Positions 1 through 8,786 are shown, counted from the stretch's first letter. The stretch is 33,684 bases of DNA from Sedimentisphaerales bacterium (GCA_030603595.1 JAUVXL010000015.1:1-33684), one strand, 5' to 3'. The notes: generated from the sequence alone by a model not told the origin. Translations and numbers: made by a program.

Positions 1-86
1 GTTTTTCGCCACGATTTGCTTTGAATCGATTTTGCCAACTGCTTCCCTTGCGGGATAACTGCTTTATGTTTTACTATCGTCTTCAT
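1..86 (-). CDS. Possible start of an unidentified gene running off the left edge
   Basis: An ATG at 86-84 opens a frame that stays open for 28 codons to the edge, beginning MKTIVKHKAVIPQGK. A short AGAGG lies 4 nt upstream, which is rather close for a ribosome binding site. The start is 37 nt beyond the stop of the truncated glutamate synthase gene. The peptide is basic and I do not recognise it; it is neither the missing glutamate synthase C-terminal domain nor a GltD N-terminus. It could be chance. Confidence 0.25.
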   Translation of the reverse strand, partial: MKTIVKHKAVIPQGKQLAKSIQSKSWRK

Positions 87-123
87 ATTACCTCTATCGG
101 CAACCAGAAGACTGAAACTTTAT

Positions 124-2043
124 TTATTTACAAGTCCTTAGAGTCACGCCGGGCGGGAGGAACGCGCCGAAGCTCTGGCCCGCCGAGCCTGTGAAAACGA
201 TTTGCAGCGTGTCGTCGCCCAGGCCGTTGGGCCCGTGCTTTTGCAGTATTCGGTTACTGAGAATCGCGCCTACGGTCCGGTTGGTGTTGCGAATGGGCAT
301 TTCGATTACGGTTCTTTCGGCGTTTTCAAGGGCCGGCGCGGCCTTTTCCATTATTTGCCGGTCGATATGGTCGTCGAGCTTGTTTGGCTGGGTCTGGGTC
401 TGTCTCATTGCGGCATCTTCGGCGGCATCCGGCTGATGGAAGATTGCGGTCATATCCAGTCCCTGTGCTTTAAAGTGTTCGACTGCTTTCTTGCTGCCAA
501 GCCGCTCGACGCGACCGATCATATCGTCGAATTTTTCAAAGCCTAATTGGGCCATAAGCCCTCTTGCCTCTTCGGCTATGAAATACATAAAACGCTCGAT
601 GTATTCGGGTTTGCCGGCGAAGCGAGCCCGCAGTTCCGGGTCTTGCGTCCCTATTCCGAACGGGCAGGCGCCTTCGTGACATTTTCTCAGGAGGGTGCAT
701 CCGAGGCAAACCAGCGCCGCCGTTCCAAAGCCGAATCTTTCGGCGCCGAGCAGAGCCGCAATTACGATGTCCCTTCCGGTTTTCATTTGTCCGTCGGCCT
801 GGACCTTGATTCTGCTGCGAAGGGCGTTGAGAACCAGGACCTGCTGCGTCTCGGCCAGGCCAAGCTCCCACGGACAGCCGGTATGCTTGATCGATGAGAG
901 CGGGCTTGCCCCGGTTCCGCCGTCGTGTCCGCTGATCAGCACCTCGTCGGCGTTGGCCTTTGCGACCCCGGCGGCGATGGTCCCGACGCCTACCTCGGCC
1001 ACGAGCTTGACCGAGACCTTCACGCCCGGATTGGCGCACTTGAGGTCGTATATTAGCTGAGCCAGGTCTTCGATAGAATATATGTCGTGATGGGGCGGCG
1101 GCGAGATCAGCGTTACTCCAGGTGTTGAGTGGCGCAGCCGGGCGATCTCTTCTGTAACTTTGTGGCCCGGGAGTTGGCCGCCCTCGCCGGGCTTGGCGCC
1201 CTGTGCGATTTTGATCTGCAATTCGCTCGCGTGGGCGAGGTAGTTCAGCGTCACGCCGAACCTTGCACTGGCGATTTGTTTGATCGAGGAGTTCTTGGAA
1301 TCACCGTTTGGCAGAGGCGTGTAGCGTGCGGGGTCTTCGCCGCCCTCTCCCGTGTTACTCGCACCGCCGAGGCGGTTCATTGCAATCGCCATGCACTCGT
1401 GGGCCTCTTTGCTTATTGAGCCGTGGCTCATTGCGCCGGTGCAGAATCTTTTGACTATTTCCCGCGCCGGTTCGACCTTCTCAATATCGACGGGCTGTGC
1501 GGGCACGAATTCGAAGAGGCCTCGCAGCGTGCAGAGCTTCTCGGACTGGTCGTTGACGGCGCGGGCGTAGTCGGCGTAAGCATCCGGGTCGTCATATTTC
1601 ACAGCCTGCTGAAGTTTCGAGACGGTTGTGGGATTCCAGAGATGCTGCTCGCCGTTGTGCCTGAAATGATATTCGCCTCCGAATTCGAGGTCGAGCGTGC
1701 CGGGTTGCCGGCGGTCGAACGCCGATCTGTGGCGGGCGATTGCCTCGCGCGCTATCTGTTCAAGCCCGATGCCGCCGATTCGCGAGCTTGTGCCTGTGAA
1801 GTATTTGTCGATGAGCGGGCGTTCAAGGCCGATTGCCTCGAACAACTGGGCGCCTGCGTAGCTTCTCAGTGTCGAGATGCCCATCTTGCTCATTGTCTTT
1901 AGGATACCTTTTTTGATCGCGGCGATGTAGTTGTCGGCTATCGCAGTCGGCTCCATCTTTTCGGGCAGATAGCCTTCTCTATGCAGTTCATCGAGCGACT
2001 CGAGCGCCATATAGGGTTTATTGCGCTGGCGCCGAACCCGCAC
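124..2043 (-). CDS. gltB: Glutamate synthase large subunit, 3' part (split and truncated gltB)
   Basis: This frame carries the central and FMN-binding synthase domains of the ferredoxin/NADPH glutamate synthase large subunit, which makes glutamate from 2-oxoglutarate and the ammonia channelled from glutamine. Family landmarks are the glycine-rich ISGHDGGTGASPLSS stretch and the cysteine cluster CLGCTLLRKCHEGACPFGIGTQ that binds the 3Fe-4S centre (read here as CLGC, KC and ACP). The nominal GTG start at 2043 is probably not used alone: homology begins at the Tyr codon 2013-2011, where it continues the upstream frame after a -1 shift. The protein ends after SFGAFLPPGVTLR with three unrelated residues and a stop, about 45 residues into the GXGXG beta-helix domain, so roughly 200 C-terminal residues of a normal ~1500-residue subunit are missing. 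No gltD is seen in the window. Confidence 0.85.
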   Translation of the reverse strand: MRVRRQRNKPYMALESLDELHREGYLPEKMEPTAIADNYIAAIKKGILKTMSKMGISTLRSYAGAQLFEAIGLERPLIDKYFTGTSSRIGGIGLEQIAREAIARHRSAFDRRQPGTLDLEFGGEYHFRHNGEQHLWNPTTVSKLQQAVKYDDPDAYADYARAVNDQSEKLCTLRGLFEFVPAQPVDIEKVEPAREIVKRFCTGAMSHGSISKEAHECMAIAMNRLGGASNTGEGGEDPARYTPLPNGDSKNSSIKQIASARFGVTLNYLAHASELQIKIAQGAKPGEGGQLPGHKVTEEIARLRHSTPGVTLISPPPHHDIYSIEDLAQLIYDLKCANPGVKVSVKLVAEVGVGTIAAGVAKANADEVLISGHDGGTGASPLSSIKHTGCPWELGLAETQQVLVLNALRSRIKVQADGQMKTGRDIVIAALLGAERFGFGTAALVCLGCTLLRKCHEGACPFGIGTQDPELRARFAGKPEYIERFMYFIAEEARGLMAQLGFEKFDDMIGRVERLGSKKAVEHFKAQGLDMTAIFHQPDAAEDAAMRQTQTQPNKLDDHIDRQIMEKAAPALENAERTVIEMPIRNTNRTVGAILSNRILQKHGPNGLGDDTLQIVFTGSAGQSFGAFLPPGVTLRTCK

Positions 2044-4082
2044 AGCAGGCAGAAGTGCATCACTTCTCTCGGCTCTCCCGATTCGACGATGAGCCCCGCC
2101 TCGCCCCGCAGTCCGAGTTCGAGCAGCCCGTGGTGAACGGCCGATGTTGCAAGAAGCGACGGGATAGGGACGCTGGATTCGGACATGCCCCGGTCGCTTA
2201 TTATGATCAGCGATGCGCCGTCTTGAATGGCCTTTTGGGCCGAATCGAGCAGTTGCGCCAGGCCGGCGGCCAGGGCCTCGGCGTGGCCGGATGTATCGCC
2301 CCCGAAGAGTGCGGAAATAGTGACGACCTTGAAGTCGTCGCGTCTGACCGTGCGCAGGCGTTCGATGTTTTCGTTGGCCAGGATCGGATGGGGCAGCTTC
2401 AACTGCCTGCAGTGCCCGGGCGTCTCGGTGAGGATATTCCTCTTTTTCCCGGCAAAAACCATCAGGTTCATAACGAGCCCTTCCCGCAGCGGATCTATCG
2501 GCGGATTTGTCACCTGGGCGAATAGCTGCTTGAAATAGTTGAAGAGCAGCTTCGGCTTTGCGGACAGGACGGCCAGAGGGGTGTCATTGCCCATTGAGCC
2601 GACAGGTTCCTGCCCGTTGAGCGCCATTGGCATGAGGACCATTCTAAGCTCTTCACGCGTGTAGCCGAAGGCCCGCATCCTCTGGGCCATTGTCTGCGGG
2701 TCGCTTTCGACGAGAGTCGGCGTGTCAAAAAGTCCTCGAAGTTCGATTCTGTTCTCTTCGAGCCACCTTCTGTAAGGCTTTTTTCTGGCGACTCGGCTTT
2801 TAACTTCGTTGTCGGAGATTTCTCGTCCTTCGCCGGTATCTACAAGGAACATCCGTCCGGGCATAAGGCGGCCCTTTTTCGCGATCTTTTCAGGCGGGAA
2901 CTGCACGACTCCGGTTTCGCTGGCGACGATTGCCAACCCGTCCGTGGTAACGAGGTAGCGGCAGGGTCTCAGGCCGTTTCTATCGAGCGTTCCGCCGATG
3001 ACTCTGCCGTCGGTGAATACCATCGCCGCTGGCCCGTCCCACGGCTCCATTATCGAGGCGTGATACTCGTAGAAGGCGCGTTTGTCGGTGCTGATATGAT
3101 ATTTCGAGCCGAAGGCCTCCGGAATCATCATCATCATTGAATGCGGTATGCTCCTGCCGCAGTGAAACAATAGTTCGAGAGTGCTGTCGAAACACGCGGA
3201 GTCGCTGCCGTCACGCGGCAAAATAGGAAATAAGTCGTCGGTGTCTTCGCCGAAGAAATCGCCGGCCATCTGCTTTTGCCGGGCTCGCATCCAGTTTCGG
3301 TTGCCGCTGAGCGTGTTTATTTCGCCGTTGTGTGCGACGTAGCGAAATGGCTGGGCAAGCTGCCAGTTCGGGAAGGTATTGGTGCTGTAGCGTTGATGCA
3401 CTATCGCCAGAGCGCTGGTCAGAGTTTCTTCGGCCAGATCCGGGTAGTAGGCGAACAACTGGCGGGCCATGAACATTCCCTTGTAACAGATTGTTCTGCT
3501 GGACAATGAAGCGACGTAGAAATCTGCGGCGCGGTCGGCGAGGTCCTCTCTGATGAGTCTTTCGGCGCGTTTGCGCGCGAGGTATAAACGCCGCTCAAGT
3601 TCGTGGCCTTCGAGGCCTGCTCCATCGACGAAGACTTGTTTTATCGAAGGCTCTGCGGCCAATGCTATCTTGCCCAGGCAATCCGGTGCAGTAGGGACAT
3701 CCCGCCAGCCGATCAATGCCATGCCGTAGTGGCTTATTGCAGCTTCGAGTCTTTTATCGCAAATCGCTCTTAGCTCGGCCTCTTTCGGGCCGAAGACCAT
3801 GCCGACGCCGTATCGTGAGACGCCGGGCAGATCGAAATCGAGCTTTCGGCTTTCGAGAGCAAAAAAATCGTGGGGGATCTGGAAGAGAATGCCTGCGCCG
3901 TCTCCGGTGCTCTCATCGGCGCCGGCGGCGCCGCGGTGATGCAGGTTTATGAGTATCTCCTTGCCGTACTCAATGATTGAGTGGTCGCGGGCGCCGTTGA
4001 TATTTACGACCGCGCCGATACCGCATGCGTCGTGCTCACGCCGAGTCTCGTACAAACCTTGATCTCCGGGTCTCAGTGTCAT
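1938..4082 (-). CDS. gltB: Glutamate synthase large subunit, 5' part (class II glutamine amidotransferase)
   Basis: This is the N-terminal part of the glutamate synthase large subunit: the Ntn-type glutaminase followed by the start of the central domain. The nucleophile is Cys20 in EHDACGIGAVV when counted from the ATG at 4082, which leaves the short propeptide normal for this family; a TTG at 4181 would give a longer, non-homologous leader. Other landmarks are HHRGAAGADESTGDGAG and QRYSTNTFPNW. Homology runs to CLLCGFGASAINP and is then lost, the last 24 residues being out of frame. The continuing frame is the neighbouring 124-2043 ORF. The gene lies downstream of glnA on the same strand, after about 330 nt containing two stem-loops. 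Confidence 0.88.
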   Translation of the reverse strand: MTLRPGDQGLYETRREHDACGIGAVVNINGARDHSIIEYGKEILINLHHRGAAGADESTGDGAGILFQIPHDFFALESRKLDFDLPGVSRYGVGMVFGPKEAELRAICDKRLEAAISHYGMALIGWRDVPTAPDCLGKIALAAEPSIKQVFVDGAGLEGHELERRLYLARKRAERLIREDLADRAADFYVASLSSRTICYKGMFMARQLFAYYPDLAEETLTSALAIVHQRYSTNTFPNWQLAQPFRYVAHNGEINTLSGNRNWMRARQKQMAGDFFGEDTDDLFPILPRDGSDSACFDSTLELLFHCGRSIPHSMMMMIPEAFGSKYHISTDKRAFYEYHASIMEPWDGPAAMVFTDGRVIGGTLDRNGLRPCRYLVTTDGLAIVASETGVVQFPPEKIAKKGRLMPGRMFLVDTGEGREISDNEVKSRVARKKPYRRWLEENRIELRGLFDTPTLVESDPQTMAQRMRAFGYTREELRMVLMPMALNGQEPVGSMGNDTPLAVLSAKPKLLFNYFKQLFAQVTNPPIDPLREGLVMNLMVFAGKKRNILTETPGHCRQLKLPHPILANENIERLRTVRRDDFKVVTISALFGGDTSGHAEALAAGLAQLLDSAQKAIQDGASLIIISDRGMSESSVPIPSLLATSAVHHGLLELGLRGEAGLIVESGEPREVMHFCLLCGFGASAINPIWRSSRSMNCIEKAICPKRWSRLR
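2013..2019 (-). other. Frameshift site in gltB, heptamer A_AAC_CCT
   Basis: In the upstream frame the codons read GCA ATA AAC CCT ATA TGG. The family sequence AINPYMALES is restored if the ribosome slips back one base, because the downstream frame reads AAA CCC TAT ATG GCG. The seven bases A AAC CCT have the X_XXY_YYZ form of a -1 slippery site. A one-base deletion from CCN-TAT (real mutation or assembly error) would give the same picture. I saw no strong stem-loop just downstream. Confidence 0.6.
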
Positions 4083-4298
4083 TATGGCGTATTTCCAACT
4101 ACTCTGTTCTTGCCCTCTGCTCCGGCGTTGCTGCCGCTTCAGGGCCTGCGTTGAGGAATCCCAGTAATCCTCGGATAACAAACATCATTTAGAGTGTACG
4201 CTGATTCGCATACTATGGTGAACAGATTTCCTTAATAAACATTAGTAGGTTGCCTTATGTTTTTTCCAGTATTACTAATATCTCTGAATGCGCACAGA

Positions 4299-4347
4299 CT
4301 TGCCCAGCCTTAGGTCGGCTCTTGCCGGACCAGCCCAAGGCGGGCAA
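4299..4347. other. Long stem-loop between glnA and gltB
   Basis: Arms CTTGCCC (4299-4305) and GGGCAAG (4341-4347) enclose further pairing GCCTT/AAGGC, GGTC/GACC and GGC/GCC around a TCTT loop. There is no U-run on either strand, so it is not a classic intrinsic terminator. It could be an attenuator, an mRNA-processing site or an old repeat. Confidence 0.5.
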
Positions 4348-4368
4348 GCCTTACACAGAAAATCTCAG

Positions 4369-4386
4369 CCACACAACCCAGTGTGG
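4369..4386 (-). terminator. Possible glnA terminator hairpin
   Basis: CCACAC and GTGTGG form a 6-bp stem with a 6-nt loop about 30 nt after the glnA stop. On the minus strand it is followed by CTGAGATTTTC, a weak T tract, so termination may be partial. Confidence 0.35.
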
Positions 4387-4415
4387 AAGTACAAGCAAGC
4401 AATTCAAGCCGGCGA

Positions 4416-5828
4416 TCAGGAGTCGTAGTACATGTGGAACTCGTACGGGTGCGGACGAAGAGCCATTTCATCGAGTTCCTCTTCGCGTTTCCACTTAATC
4501 CACATCTCGACAAGGTCATCGGTGAATACATCGCCGGCGGTTAGGAACTTGTGGTCCTTTTCGAGTGCGTTGATCGCCTCGGCCAAAGAGCCTGGCGTAT
4601 GGCGGTATTTCGCCAATTCGGCGGCGTCCAGTTCATAGATGTCGGTATCCAGCGGCTCGCCCGGATCGATTTTGTTCTCGATGCCGTCGAGAGCCGCCAT
4701 CAGCATCGCGGTCCAGGCGAGGTATCCGTTTGCAGTCGGGTCCGGACAACGAAACTCAAGACGTTTCGCCTTGGGACTGTCCGAATACATCGGAATACGA
4801 ATAGCCGCAGAGCGATTACGCGCGCTCATAACGAGGTTGACAGGCGCCTCGAATCCGGGGACAAGACGACGATAAGAATTTGTCGTCGGGGCCGCAAAAG
4901 CCAGGATTGCGGGCGTATGCTCAAGGATGCCGCCGATTGCGTAAAGGGCAAGATCGCTCAGACCTGCGTACTTATCGCCCGCCATCAGGCTCTTGCCGTC
5001 TTTCCATAGCGACAGGTGCGAGTGCATACCGCTGCCGTTGTCCTCGAATACGGGCTTCGGCATAAACGTCACCGTCTTGCCGTTGCGCCTGGCCACGTTC
5101 TTAATAATGTATTTGAACCACATATACTGGTCTGCCATTTTGAGCAGGTCTTCGAACCTCATATCGATCTCAGACTGCCCTGCCGTGGCGACTTCGTGAT
5201 GGTGCGCTTCGACGACAATCCCCACTTTCTGCATCTCTGCAGCCATCTCGCCGCGAAGGTCCTGATAGGTGTCCGTCGGGCTTACAGGGAAGTAGCCGCC
5301 CTTGAAGCTCGGCTTGCATCCCAGGTTGGGCTCTTCGAAGCGAGCCGTGTTCCAGGCCCCTTCGACCGAGTCTATGCGGTACATCCCCGTATGCTGATTC
5401 TGCTCGTAGCGAACCTCGTCAAAGATGAAGAACTCCGGCTCCGGCCCGATAAAGCAGGTGTCGGCGATCCCAGTCTTTTTGAGATACTCAGCGCCCTTGC
5501 GTGCGACGTAGCGCGGGTCGCGTGAATAATCTTCCCTTGTAATCGGATCGACGATATTCGCGAGAACGCTAACTGTGGGCTCTTTGAAGAACGGATCCAT
5601 CACAGCCGTGGCCGGGTCGGGAATAGCCAACATGTCCGACATGTGTATCCCCTGCCACCCGCGAATCGAAGAGCCGTCGAAACCGACGCCGTCCTCGAAG
5701 GTCCCTTCATCCCAAGTCTCGGTCGGATAAGAACAGTGCTGCCAAGTGCCGAGGAGGTCGGTGAACTTTAAGTCGATCATCTTCGCGTTGTTCTTCTTGG
5801 CGAATTCAAAGAAATCTTTCGGTGTCAT
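4416..5828 (-). CDS. glnA: Glutamine synthetase type I
   Basis: This is a 470-residue type I glutamine synthetase, which makes glutamine from glutamate, ammonia and ATP as a cytoplasmic dodecamer. Family signatures seen are [10 protein letters not shown] near the N-terminus, [17 protein letters not shown], the [12 protein letters not shown] metal and glutamate site, and [10 protein letters not shown] near the C-terminal half. The tyrosine of the adenylylation loop is present at residue 398 ([11 protein letters not shown]), the position used in the GSI-beta subclass, so the enzyme could be controlled by GlnE. AGGAAG lies 6 nt before the ATG. A near-perfect sigma-54 promoter lies about 95 bp upstream. 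With PII, Amt and GltB next door it belongs to the ammonia assimilation island. Confidence 0.97.
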   Translation of the reverse strand: MTPKDFFEFAKKNNAKMIDLKFTDLLGTWQHCSYPTETWDEGTFEDGVGFDGSSIRGWQGIHMSDMLAIPDPATAVMDPFFKEPTVSVLANIVDPITREDYSRDPRYVARKGAEYLKKTGIADTCFIGPEPEFFIFDEVRYEQNQHTGMYRIDSVEGAWNTARFEEPNLGCKPSFKGGYFPVSPTDTYQDLRGEMAAEMQKVGIVVEAHHHEVATAGQSEIDMRFEDLLKMADQYMWFKYIIKNVARRNGKTVTFMPKPVFEDNGSGMHSHLSLWKDGKSLMAGDKYAGLSDLALYAIGGILEHTPAILAFAAPTTNSYRRLVPGFEAPVNLVMSARNRSAAIRIPMYSDSPKAKRLEFRCPDPTANGYLAWTAMLMAALDGIENKIDPGEPLDTDIYELDAAELAKYRHTPGSLAEAINALEKDHKFLTAGDVFTDDLVEMWIKWKREEELDEMALRPHPYEFHMYYDS

Positions 5829-5921
5829 AATCTACTTCCTTTCATAATTCTTTCCCATCATCATCCGTACCTCAAATCACATTAGTAACTCTTGGGTCAA
5901 ATACTACCAGGAAAACTATGT

Positions 5922-5937
5922 CGCAACAACCGTGCCA
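5922..5937 (-). promoter_or_regulatory. Sigma-54 promoter of glnA
   Basis: The minus strand reads TGGCACGGTTGTTGCG, matching TGGCAC-N5-TTGC with the invariant GG and GC exactly 10 nt apart. Transcription should start near 5911, giving a leader of about 83 nt. Sigma-54 promoters need an AAA+ activator, and one is encoded at 9134. Confidence 0.9.
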
Positions 5938-6025
5938 AACCTATTGAAAGCCTGTTTTTCGCCGTAACCCCCTGAAAAAGCGGTGTTTAGAGATAAAACC
6001 TGCCTATCAGTTGCGCGCAAAGATG

Positions 6026-6069
6026 AGCACGTTTTTGTAGCTTTCACAAAAAAGGCTACGTTTTTGTGC
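6026..6069. promoter_or_regulatory. Candidate enhancer dyad upstream of the glnA promoter
   Basis: Two 15-bp sites face each other: GCACGTTTTTGTAGC and, on the other strand, GCACAAAAACGTAGC. Both have the form GCAC-N7-TAGC, which shares a half with the NtrC site GCAC-N7-GTGC. They lie about 90-130 bp upstream of the -24 element, a usual enhancer distance. The block AGCACGTTTT recurs upstream of the other sigma-54 promoter at 8855. Confidence 0.45.
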
Positions 6070-6109
6070 CTCATTCTGTCGTGCCCTTTATGAAGCGGGC
6101 CTTTAGTGC

Positions 6110-6170
6110 TCTGTCAAGAATGGTTCTGTGAGGTGCTCGCAATGACACCTACTAATTCGATTTTGACAGA
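6110..6170. terminator. Long inverted repeat after the PII gene, possible terminator
   Basis: TCTGTCAA (6110-6117) pairs with TTGACAGA (6163-6170). Inside it GAAT/ATTC and AGGTG/CACCT can pair as well. It begins 3 nt after the PII stop on the minus strand. There is no clean U-run, so it may act by structure or be a mobile repeat remnant. Confidence 0.4.
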
Positions 6171-6173
6171 CTA

Positions 6174-6515
6174 TTAGCCGATAGCTTCTTTGCCGCGCTG
6201 GCCGGTGCGAATCCTGACACATTCGGGCATATCAATGACAAGTATCTTGCCGTCGCCGATGTTTCCGGTCTTCGCGCCGGCACAGATGGCATCGATCGTT
6301 TTTTCGACGAAATCCTCGTTTACGGCTATCTCGATCCTCACTTTCTTGAGTAGGTTTACCTCAAACTTTATGCCTCTGTAGCTTTCTTCGTAGCCATGCT
6401 GTTCGCCGCAGCCCAGGGCGTTGGTAACGGACATCTTACAAACCTCTGCTTCATAAAGGGCCTTCTTGACATCCTGTAACTTGTGCGGCTGAATATATGC
6501 GATTATCAGTTTCAT
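6174..6515 (-). CDS. glnK: Nitrogen regulatory protein PII (Phe51 variant)
   Basis: This is a 113-residue PII trimer protein that senses ATP/ADP and 2-oxoglutarate and binds targets such as Amt through its T-loop. The fold signatures are [13 protein letters not shown] at the N-terminus and the C-terminal [20 protein letters not shown]. The T-loop reads [26 protein letters not shown]: Tyr46 is present, but position 51, the tyrosine uridylylated by GlnD in proteobacteria, is Phe. I chose the ATG at 6515, which has GGGAAG 9 nt upstream, over a TTG two codons earlier. It directly follows amt, the usual amtB-glnK order, so glnK is the likelier symbol. The adjacent amt suggests it blocks the transporter when ammonium is plentiful. 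Confidence 0.93.
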   Translation of the reverse strand: MKLIIAYIQPHKLQDVKKALYEAEVCKMSVTNALGCGEQHGYEESYRGIKFEVNLLKKVRIEIAVNEDFVEKTIDAICAGAKTGNIGDGKILVIDMPECVRIRTGQRGKEAIG

Positions 6516-6547
6516 GTTCAACTTCCCATTTTCAAATCAATAAAAAC

Positions 6548-7906
6548 CTATGTTGTGCTGAAGACCTGGAATCCGCTGTACGCTTCCATACCATGCTCGC
6601 CAACGTCCAGACCCTTGAACTCTTCTTCGGTGCTGACTCTCAGGCCAATGGTTTTGTCTATTATGGTAAACAGCAGTAAACCAAGACCAAAGGCCCAGGC
6701 GAAGGCGGCTGCGGCGCCTAAAGCCTGCACGCCTAACTGCTTCAGGCCGCCGCCATAGAACAGGCCGGTTTCCATATTGAACAGACCTGCCGAGAGAGTT
6801 CCCCAGAGGCCATTGACTCCGTGCACGCTGACCGCCCCGACGGGGTCGTCAACTTTCAGCACGTGGTCAATGAACAATACGCTAAGCACGACTAAGATCC
6901 CGGCAACGCCGCCAATAATTAGAGCAGCAATCGGTGAGACGCCGTCGCACGGACATGTGATAGCAACCAGACCGGCCAGTGCGCCGTTGAGCGCCATCGA
7001 GGCATCCGGTTTTTTCATTATGATCCAAGCAGCAAACATCGCAAAGATAGCACCGGTTGCTGCGGCAAGATTGGTAGTAACGGCAATATAACCAATTGAA
7101 CCATTGCCGGTGGTAGTGCTGCCGGGGTTAAATCCGAACCAGCCGAACCATAGAATGAACACACCCAATGCCGCAAGCGGAATGTTGTGGCCTGGAATGG
7201 CGCGCGGTTTTTTGTCGGGTCCATATTTGCCGAGCCTCGGGCCAAGAACGATTGCCCCGGCTAAAGCAAGCCAGCCACCGACAGAGTGTACGACGGTTGA
7301 CCCGGCAAAGTCGAGAAAACCCAACTTTTCCAGCCAACCGCCACCATCCAGAAGCCCCCCCCAGGCCCATGAACCGAAAACCGGGTAGATGAAAAGCGAT
7401 ATAAAGAAGCTGTATATCAAATACCCAACAAATTTTGTGCGTTCAGCCATTGCACCTGAGACGATAGTAGCGGCGGTTGCGGCAAAGACTGTTTGGAATA
7501 TGAGAAACGTCCAGTTCCAGTGTGCGCCTGGCTCGATACCCTTTAAGCCAAACAGCGTTGTACCAAACAAACCGTTACTAGCGCCAAACATCAGGCCAAA
7601 ACCAACTAAAAAGAAGGCTATCGAGCCAATGGAGAAGTCCATGAGGTTCTTCATGAGAATGTTGACGGCGTTCTTTGCCCTGGTGAAGCCGCACTCCACC
7701 ATTGCAAAACCTGGTTGCATAAAGAAAACCAAGAAGGCAGCGATGCACGTCCATACAATGTTGATATTATCCTGCAATCCTTTTGCAGCGACCTCTATTG
7801 GAGAAAGTTCCGGAGTATCCGTTTCCGCCGCCAACAATAACCGGCCGCTGCCTATGAGGAAGACTGCGGCGGCGGCGAGAATGATTTTTCTTTTTCGTGT
7901 AATCAT
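6548..7906 (-). CDS. amt: Ammonium transporter Amt
   Basis: This is a 452-residue inner-membrane Amt/Rh channel with an N-terminal signal-like segment (residues 5-26) and about 11 hydrophobic helices. The pore histidines lie in DFAGSTVVHSVGG and VHGVNGLWGTL, and the ammonium vestibule motif QPGFAMVECG is present near residue 63. GAGAGG precedes the ATG by about 10 nt. It lies 18 nt after the porin-like gene and about 32 nt before the PII gene, so the three are probably one transcript from the sigma-54 promoter at 8787-8802. Confidence 0.96.
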   Translation of the reverse strand: MITRKRKIILAAAAVFLIGSGRLLLAAETDTPELSPIEVAAKGLQDNINIVWTCIAAFLVFFMQPGFAMVECGFTRAKNAVNILMKNLMDFSIGSIAFFLVGFGLMFGASNGLFGTTLFGLKGIEPGAHWNWTFLIFQTVFAATAATIVSGAMAERTKFVGYLIYSFFISLFIYPVFGSWAWGGLLDGGGWLEKLGFLDFAGSTVVHSVGGWLALAGAIVLGPRLGKYGPDKKPRAIPGHNIPLAALGVFILWFGWFGFNPGSTTTGNGSIGYIAVTTNLAAATGAIFAMFAAWIIMKKPDASMALNGALAGLVAITCPCDGVSPIAALIIGGVAGILVVLSVLFIDHVLKVDDPVGAVSVHGVNGLWGTLSAGLFNMETGLFYGGGLKQLGVQALGAAAAFAWAFGLGLLLFTIIDKTIGLRVSTEEEFKGLDVGEHGMEAYSGFQVFSTT

Positions 7907-7924
7907 GATTCTAATGCCTCTCTT

Positions 7925-8692
7925 CTAAAACTTTTTTACAAAACCAATGCCAGCGTAAAAGTAGTCGCTGTCTGTGCCGTATGCGTCGGTAGCGCGTATG
8001 TCGTCACTGAGCAATGTCACGTAGTTCAGGCTCGGAACCACCGTCCATCCGGCCACGTCGAAGGGGAATGACGCCGAGAACGTCAGATCGTTGAGCTTGC
8101 TCTGATCCGTGCCCCAGTAGTACTTGTTGTAAGACCCGCTGCCCCAGCCCAGGCTGGCGCCTAATTCCATTCCTATGGGGGTATCGGCGCCCAACTCGGC
8201 GATCTTCTCGATGCTGTGCGAGAATGCGAGAGAAAGGTAGGAACCCTCGGCTTCGTCGATGTCATGGTAGATAGTCAGCGACGGGTTGAGCGGGAGATCG
8301 CAACTGAATCCCAAATAAGCTTCCGTTGTATCTTTGACCACAGTGCCGGGGAAGTCATAGTAAATCAAGCCGATAGAATACCCTAAACCCTCTATACCCG
8401 GCACTGCGCCGGAGTAATCCAGCGAATAATCGAGTTCGGTGAAATCGCCTCGGTTTCCGTTAATGTTTGTAAATTCGAAGTTGCCCCAAACCGATGCAGT
8501 CACGTTCTTATGGCTGATACTAATGCCCGGCTGGAAAACGGGGTCGTCATCGAGGTTCTGGCCCCGCCATATATACTTGCTGAAGAAATCGGCTGTAAAC
8601 TCGAGATCAATCCCGGTCTCGGCCGTAACTGTTTCACTGCCGGCCACCGCCACTATACCAAATACAACCATTAGACATTTCAACTTGTTCAT
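7925..8692 (-). CDS. Outer-membrane porin-like protein, TorF/gcw_chp family
   Basis: This 255-residue exported beta-barrel candidate has a signal peptide (KCLMVVFGIVAVAGSETVTAE) and then the family opening GIDLEFTADFFSKYIWRGQ. It has alternating aromatic strands and a C-terminal FVKKF ending in Phe, as outer-membrane barrels do. The match is to the family known as TIGR02001 or TorF putative porins, recalled from memory, whose genes often sit beside amt. A role in letting ammonium or other nitrogen sources across the outer membrane is inference from context only. I chose the ATG at 8692, with AGGAG 10 nt upstream, over a TTG at 8701. Confidence 0.8.
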   Translation of the reverse strand: MNKLKCLMVVFGIVAVAGSETVTAETGIDLEFTADFFSKYIWRGQNLDDDPVFQPGISISHKNVTASVWGNFEFTNINGNRGDFTELDYSLDYSGAVPGIEGLGYSIGLIYYDFPGTVVKDTTEAYLGFSCDLPLNPSLTIYHDIDEAEGSYLSLAFSHSIEKIAELGADTPIGMELGASLGWGSGSYNKYYWGTDQSKLNDLTFSASFPFDVAGWTVVPSLNYVTLLSDDIRATDAYGTDSDYFYAGIGFVKKF

Positions 8693-8786
8693 TTGAACCA
8701 ATCTCCTTTCTATTGCCCTGAAAACGTGTCTTTCAACTTCTGATTGTTCCGTTCAACAAAACAGCAAATCAACTCCTCTACCTTCG

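Larger units (their letters stand above)
4083..4415 (-). other. glnA-gltB intergenic region
   Basis: This stretch has no convincing gene. It contains two stem-loops, listed separately, and an AT-rich leader before gltB. I searched it for a GG-N10-GC sigma-54 element on the minus strand and did not find one, so gltB is either read through from glnA or has another promoter type. Confidence 0.6.
5829..6173. other. glnA upstream regulatory region
   Basis: No gene is seen here. From glnA outward it holds an 80-nt leader, a sigma-54 promoter at 5922-5937, a GCAC/GTGC dyad at 6026-6069 and a long inverted repeat at 6110-6170 next to the PII stop codon. The part GTCATTGCGAGCACC on the minus strand resembles the opening of a dispersed repeat I know from other bacterial genomes, but only one copy is visible here. 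Confidence 0.7.

Noticed and set aside
1423-1902. Plus-strand open frames over gltB (for example 159 codons)
   Set aside because: They are antisense to the conserved synthase domain and reflect codon bias; no family features.
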